From the NCBI GenBank assembly GCA_023430145.1, contig JAEZCD010000052.1:1-7366 (forward strand): DNA of 7,366 bases. The letters run 5' to 3'. This DNA comes from Pseudomonadota bacterium. Lineage in GTDB: Bacteria; Pseudomonadota; Alphaproteobacteria; Rhizobiales; Methylopilaceae. Below, piece after piece: positions 1-7,366 of this stretch. Made by a program: the position numbers and the translations under genes. Numbering within the stretch: the stretch's first letter is position 1; each line of letters opens with the position of its first letter. Under the pieces are notes generated by a model. It was not told the origin of the DNA, did no database searches, and saw nothing but the letters and a program-made list of their open reading frames with translations.

Positions 1-3
1 GCC

Positions 4-94
4 GCTCGGGAAGGGGACCCAGTGCTATCTTCCGTGACCGAAGCGGATGTCCCGAAAGTCTGGGTCCCCTTCCCCGAGCTTCGCTCGGCCGGGG
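4..94. repeat. Imperfect palindromic intergenic element with nested hairpin
   Basis: Bases 8-22 (GGGAAGGGGACCCAG) are exactly reverse-complemented at 60-74, a perfect 15-bp inverted repeat around a 37-base spacer. With one bulged C in the right arm, pairing extends outward so that 4-22 matches 60-79. The right arm also overlaps a second hairpin: 75-79 (CGAGC) pairs with 83-87 (GCTCG) across a 3-base TTC loop, with C-rich 72-75 and G-rich 91-94 flanking it. The element lies just past the end of ruvC and contains no credible gene. Its size and form fit REP-like or miniature inverted-repeat sequences scattered between genes in many Rhizobiales; that assignment is inference, since only one copy is in view. 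It could also help end ruvC transcription, but neither strand shows a U-run after the stems. The inverted repeat itself is certain; its nature is not. Confidence 0.6.
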
Positions 95-119
95 ACGACA
101 CCAGGACTCGGACGCCCTG

Positions 120-620
120 TCACCGCCCCGCCGCGACGCGCAGGCTCGACCGGTGCTGGGCGTGCGTGACGGCAACGGCGAGCGCGTCGGCGGCGTCGTC
201 GCTTTTCGGAGATGCCCGCGGCAAGAGCACGGCGATCATTTTCCGCACCTGCAGCTTCTCCGCCTGGCCGTTGCCGACGAGCGTCTTCTTCACCACCGCG
301 GCGGGATATTCGGCGACCGGCACCCCGGACAGCGCCGGCGCGAGCAGGGCCACGCCGCGCGCCTGGCCGAGCTTCAGCGTCGAGGCCGGGTTGGCGTTGA
401 CGAACGTCTCCTCCACCGCCGCCTCGTCGGGCGCGTGCAGGGCGACGAGCTCGACGAGCGCGCGGTGCAGCAGCGCCAGCCGCTCGGCGAGACTGCCACG
501 GTCCGGCACGACCACGGTGCCGCAGGCCAGAAAGCCGAGCCGGGACCCTTCACAAGAAATCAGCCCCCAGCCGGCGCGGCGGAGGCCGGGATCGATGCCG
601 AGGATGCGGATCACGCCCAT
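120..620 (-). CDS. ruvC: Crossover junction endodeoxyribonuclease RuvC
   Basis: RuvC is the dimeric, Mg2+-dependent nuclease that resolves Holliday junctions during recombinational repair, working in the cytoplasm with the RuvAB branch-migration motor. The 166-residue product is close to the family's usual length (about 173 in E. coli) and has the RNase H-like RuvC fold signature from end to end. The four expected acidic catalytic residues are visible: Asp10 in GIDPG, Glu70 in VEETF, and Asp142 and Asp145 in the SDDAADALA segment. The NPASTLKLGQARG helix (about 77-89) and the basic VVKKTLVGNGQAEK stretch (about 109-122) also match the family. The ATG at 620-618 is preceded by GGGAGG at 631-626 with a 5-base gap, which supports this start; the stop is TGA. 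The gene follows the 58-codon gene by 18 bases and is probably transcribed with it. ruvA and ruvB, often next to ruvC, are not within the 119 bases visible downstream. Identification is firm. Confidence 0.97.
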   Translation of the reverse strand: MGVIRILGIDPGLRRAGWGLISCEGSRLGFLACGTVVVPDRGSLAERLALLHRALVELVALHAPDEAAVEETFVNANPASTLKLGQARGVALLAPALSGVPVAEYPAAVVKKTLVGNGQAEKLQVRKMIAVLLPRASPKSDDAADALAVAVTHAQHRSSLRVAAGR

Positions 621-638
621 TCCCGCCTCCCGAAAGCT

Positions 639-815
639 TCAGCGCTTGCCCTTGTCTTTCTCGGAGAGATGCCGGCCGATCTTCTCCTCATGCTGGGCCC
701 GCTGGTTGGCGAGGTCGGCATAGGCCTGCTTGGCCTCGTCCGAGATCCGCACCTTCTTCACCGGCGCAGCCTTGCGCCGATCCTTCGCCGGCTTGTATTT
801 TCCATCGTCGCTCAT
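639..815 (-). CDS. Small basic protein of unknown function upstream of ruvC
   Basis: This is a 58-residue open frame whose family I do not recognise. The product is highly charged and hydrophilic: 11 Lys and 6 Arg against 6 Asp and 4 Glu, net about +7, with no cysteine, tryptophan, signal peptide or membrane segment. The N-terminal third (to about residue 23) is Lys/Arg-rich and probably disordered. Residues about 25-50 look like one amphipathic helix with regular Ala, Glu, Gln and Lys, and the tail is KDKGKR. The frame stays open far upstream, antisense to gltB, but I chose the ATG at 815-813 because a perfect AGGAGG lies at 827-822, 6 bases away. The stop is TGA at 641-639. It precedes ruvC by 18 bases on the same strand, so co-transcription is likely. 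The basic charge would allow nucleic acid or ribosome binding, but that is speculation. A real gene is likely on the strength of the ribosome binding site and position; its function is unknown. Confidence 0.72.
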   Translation of the reverse strand: MSDDGKYKPAKDRRKAAPVKKVRISDEAKQAYADLANQRAQHEEKIGRHLSEKDKGKR

Positions 816-821
816 CCGCCG

Positions 822-827
822 CCTCCT
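822..827 (-). promoter_or_regulatory. Shine-Dalgarno site of the 58-codon gene
   Basis: On the minus strand this reads AGGAGG, a full match to the anti-Shine-Dalgarno core, 6 bases before the ATG at 815. It fixes the start of the small gene within a much longer open frame. Confidence 0.75.
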
Positions 828-929
828 GGGTGCGTCACCTCTAGCGGGAAGCGCGGCCGGCGCAACCCGCGCCGTCGCCGCGGCACGGGTGATGCTTGTA
901 CTTTCGGTGGATTTCTGCCATGGTGACAA

Positions 930-952
930 AAAGGACAGTCTTGCTGTCCTTT
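930..952. promoter_or_regulatory. 9-bp hairpin in the gltB leader region
   Basis: AAAGGACAG (930-938) pairs perfectly with CTGTCCTTT (944-952) around a 5-base loop. Read on the minus strand, the stem runs straight into a run of five T, the form of an intrinsic terminator, which would stop leftward transcripts coming out of gltB. Read on the plus strand it is followed only by TTTGCGC, so it is a poor terminator there and could instead be a leader hairpin or a dyad operator. Its position 108 bases before the gltB start would suit regulation of gltB. Which role applies cannot be decided from one sequence. Confidence 0.5.
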
Positions 953-987
953 GCGCACCGCATCCAGATCGTGACTTTCCGCCGCCG

Positions 988-1005
988 CCCGGCAAGATCG
1001 CCGGG
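988..1005 (+). promoter_or_regulatory. GC-rich hairpin in the gltB leader
   Basis: CCCGGC (988-993) pairs with GCCGGG (1000-1005) around the 6-base loop AAGATC. It lies 41 bases ahead of the gltB Shine-Dalgarno site. In DNA this GC-rich, short stems arise easily by chance, so a function is only a possibility. Confidence 0.3.
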
Positions 1006-1046
1006 TGGGCGCAAAGTGCGCGCGAAGGGTGGTGGAACTCGCGATC

Positions 1047-1053
1047 GGGAGGA
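1047..1053 (+). promoter_or_regulatory. Shine-Dalgarno site of gltB
   Basis: GGGAGGA lies 6 bases before the ATG at 1060. This strong site sets the gltB start, although the same frame is open back to 730 with earlier possible starts. Confidence 0.85.
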
Positions 1054-1059
1054 TTGGCC

Positions 1060-5745
<4,686 letters not shown>

Positions 5746-5769
5746 GCGCGCGCCGGCGTGCCGCACCGC

Positions 5770-5796
5770 AGCCCGGCCGATCGCATCGGCCGGGCT
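5770..5796 (+). terminator. Terminator-like hairpin between gltB and gltD
   Basis: AGCCCGGCCGAT (5770-5781) pairs without mismatch with ATCGGCCGGGCT (5785-5796) around the loop CGC, a very stable 12-bp stem 25 bases after the gltB stop. Only two T follow at once; a T-rich patch (ATTTTCTCTCTAT) comes later, at 5811-5823. The stem may end or weaken gltB transcription, or protect the 3' end of a processed gltB message while allowing read-through to gltD. The structure is certain; true termination is not. Confidence 0.6.
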
Positions 5797-5908
5797 TGCC
5801 TCGCGACGCGATTTTCTCTCTATGCGATGATTATCGTTCCAAACTGGCCGGACCTTTGCACGGTTCGTGCCGAAGACAGTGCGGCGCCGCGCGGCGCGGT
5901 GGGGTGAG
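5797..5908 (+). promoter_or_regulatory. gltD upstream region, possible own promoter
   Basis: After the hairpin, base composition drops to AT-rich at about 5811-5850, including TTTTCTCTCTATGCGATGATTA-like sequence, which stands out from the GC-rich flanks and suits a promoter. TTGCCT at 5796-5801 lies about 17 bases before TCTATG at 5819-5824, a weak sigma-70-like pair. From 5880 to 5896 the sequence becomes palindromic GC (GCGGCGCCGC, then CGCCGCGCGGCG), which could fold near the gltD start. The promoter call is tentative. Confidence 0.25.
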
Positions 5909-7339
5909 ATGGGCAAGGTCACGGGCTTTCTCGAGATCGAACGCCAGGAGGGCAAGTACCTGCCGGCCGCCGATCGCGTGCGCGACTACCGCGAGTTCAC
6001 GCTGCCGCTGCCCAAAACCGACGTCACGCGGCAGGCGGCGCGCTGCATGGACTGCGGCATCCCGTTCTGCCACGGCCCGACCGGCTGCCCGGTGCACAAC
6101 CAGATCCCCGACTGGAACGACCTCGTCTATCGCGGCGACTGGCAGGAGGCGCTCGCCAACCTGCACTCGACCAACAATTTCCCCGAGTTCACCGGCAGAA
6201 TCTGCCCGGCGCCCTGCGAGGCCGCCTGCACCCTCAACCTCGAGGAGATGCCGGTCACCATCAAGTCGATCGAGTGCGCGATCGCCGACACCGGCTGGGA
6301 GAACGGCTGGATCGTCCCGGACCTGCCGAAGCAGCGGACCGGCCGCCGGGTCGCCATCGTCGGCTCGGGCCCGGCCGGTCTCGCCTGCGCGCAGCAGCTC
6401 GCACGGGCCGGCCACGAGGTGCATGTCTTCGAGAAGAACGCGCGGGCCGGCGGCCTGCTGCGCTACGGCATTCCCGACTTCAAGATGGAGAAGCACCACG
6501 TCGACCGCCGCATCCGCCAGATGGAGGCGGAGGGCGTCGTGTTCCACTACGGCGTCCATGTCGGCACCACGCACAAGGCCGCGGACCTGCTCGACGGCTT
6601 CGACGCGATCGTGCTCGCGGGCGGTGCCGAGAAGGCGCGCGACCTCCCGGTCGAGGGACGCGAGCTCGACGGTGTGCATTTCGCGATGGAGTTTTTGCCG
6701 CAGCAGAACCGCCGGGTTTCCGGCGAGAACACGGCGGGCGGCAGCGGCGAGCCGATTCTGGCCGGCGGCAAGCGCGTCGTCGTCATCGGCGGCGGCGACA
6801 CCGGCTCGGACTGCATCGGCACCTCGATCCGCCAGGGCGCGATCTCGGTGACGCAGTTCGAGATCATGCCGCAGCCGCCGCTGAAGGAGAACAAGCTCCT
6901 CACCTGGCCCTACTGGCCGCTGAAGCTGCGCACCTCCTCGAGCCACGAGGAGGGGGCCGAGCGCGACTTCGCGGTCATGACGACGCGCTTCTCGGGCGAG
7001 AACGGCCGCGTCACGCGCCTGCACGGGACGCGCATTGACCCGGCCTTCAAGCCGATCCCTGGCACCGAGTTCGAGCTCGACGCCGACCTCGTGCTGCTGG
7101 CGATGGGCTTCGTGCATCCGGTGCACGAGGGCCTTCTGGCCGAGCTCGGCGTCGCGCTCGACAAGCGCGGCAATGTCGAGGCCGATACCGAGCGCTACGC
7201 CACCTCGATCCCGAAGGTGTTCACCGCCGGCGACATGCGGCGCGGCCAGTCGCTGGTTGTCTGGGCCATCCGGGAAGGCCGGCAGGCGGCGCGCGCGGTC
7301 GACCTTCACCTCATGGGCGAGACGACGCTGCCCCGCTGA
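5909..7339 (+). CDS. gltD: Glutamate synthase [NADPH] small (beta) subunit
   Basis: GltD oxidises NADPH and feeds electrons through FAD and 4Fe-4S clusters to FMN in GltB. The 476-residue product has the normal family length and start (MGKVTGFLEIERQ). The N-terminal iron-sulfur region shows Cys46, Cys49, Cys54 and Cys60 in CMDCGIPFCHGPTGC, then Cys99, Cys103 and Cys107 in CPAPCEAAC. The FAD-binding Rossmann motif is VAIVGSGPAGLAC (148-160), followed by GGLLRYGIPDFKMEK (181-195). The NADPH-binding motif is VVVIGGGDTGSDCIG (290-304). The FAD-contacting C-terminal segment is FTAGDMRRGQSLVVWAI (438-454). The ATG at 5909 has GGGG at 5901-5904 as a modest ribosome binding site. An in-frame GTG at 5867 would add 14 Arg-rich residues but lacks a ribosome binding site and lies outside the family's usual start, so I rejected it. 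The stop is TGA. Co-function with GltB is certain; co-transcription is probable but interrupted by a hairpin. Related NADPH-dependent oxidoreductases share this fold, but the gltB neighbour settles the identity. Confidence 0.97.
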   Translation: MGKVTGFLEIERQEGKYLPAADRVRDYREFTLPLPKTDVTRQAARCMDCGIPFCHGPTGCPVHNQIPDWNDLVYRGDWQEALANLHSTNNFPEFTGRICPAPCEAACTLNLEEMPVTIKSIECAIADTGWENGWIVPDLPKQRTGRRVAIVGSGPAGLACAQQLARAGHEVHVFEKNARAGGLLRYGIPDFKMEKHHVDRRIRQMEAEGVVFHYGVHVGTTHKAADLLDGFDAIVLAGGAEKARDLPVEGRELDGVHFAMEFLPQQNRRVSGENTAGGSGEPILAGGKRVVVIGGGDTGSDCIGTSIRQGAISVTQFEIMPQPPLKENKLLTWPYWPLKLRTSSSHEEGAERDFAVMTTRFSGENGRVTRLHGTRIDPAFKPIPGTEFELDADLVLLAMGFVHPVHEGLLAELGVALDKRGNVEADTERYATSIPKVFTAGDMRRGQSLVVWAIREGRQAARAVDLHLMGETTLPR

Positions 7340-7366
7340 CGCCGGGCGGCAAGGGCGGCGTCGGCA

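Larger units (their letters stand above)
816..1059. other. Divergent intergenic region between the small gene/ruvC unit and gltB
   Basis: These 244 bases separate two divergent transcription units, so promoters for both are expected here. I cannot place either with confidence. The least GC-rich part is about 893-952. TTGTAC at 896-901 could serve as a plus-strand -35 box, but nothing 16-18 bases on resembles a good -10 box. The region contains a 9-bp hairpin (930-952), a 6-bp GC hairpin (988-1005) and, at its right end, the gltB ribosome binding site. I see no convincing protein gene wholly inside it. Confidence 0.6.

Noticed and set aside
22..926. Plus-strand open frames of 233 and 257 codons (22-723 and 153-926)
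   Set aside because: They lie antisense to ruvC and the small gene, have Ser/Ala/Arg-rich or His/Arg-rich low-complexity composition, and match no family.
730..1059. N-terminal extension of gltB by 110 residues
   Set aside because: The frame is open, but it would place the catalytic Cys at residue 146 instead of 36, overlap the divergent small gene, and ignore the strong ribosome binding site before the ATG at 1060.
5867..5908. GTG start for gltD at 5867
   Set aside because: No Shine-Dalgarno site precedes it, and the 14 added residues (PKTVRRRAARWGE after the start) are not part of the usual GltD N-terminus.

Overview
The window reads as ordinary chromosome of a GC-rich alphaproteobacterium, most likely of the Rhizobiales/Hyphomicrobiales. 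I infer this from the strong G/C preference at third codon positions, the alphaproteobacterial character of the GltB and GltD proteins, and the gltB-then-gltD gene order. The order-level placement is an impression from protein and repeat style, not a computed result.

Layout. Positions 1-119 hold no gene but contain a large imperfect palindrome with two nested hairpins, probably a dispersed intergenic repeat. Next, on the minus strand, come ruvC (120-620, Holliday junction resolvase) and, 18 bases upstream of it, a 58-codon gene for a very basic protein of unknown function (639-815). These two look like one transcription unit. A 244-base divergent intergenic region (816-1059) contains a strong hairpin, a second GC hairpin and the gltB ribosome binding site. 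On the plus strand gltB (1060-5745) encodes the large, glutamine-hydrolysing and FMN/3Fe-4S subunit of NADPH-dependent glutamate synthase. After a 163-base gap with a 12-bp terminator-like hairpin comes gltD (5909-7339), the small FAD/NADPH/4Fe-4S subunit. The last 27 bases hold nothing I can call.

How the genes work together. GltD takes electrons from NADPH and passes them through FAD and iron-sulfur clusters to FMN in GltB. GltB hydrolyses glutamine at an N-terminal cysteine, channels the ammonia inward and makes two glutamates from glutamine and 2-oxoglutarate. With glutamine synthetase this is the main ammonia assimilation route. RuvC and the small protein belong to a separate divergent unit concerned at least partly with DNA repair and recombination.

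Novelty. All three large genes are intact, with their expected catalytic and ligand residues, and I see no undescribed multi-gene system. The points worth a second look are the uncharacterised small gene ahead of ruvC, the structured gltB leader, the hairpin inside the gltBD pair and the palindromic repeat at the left edge.
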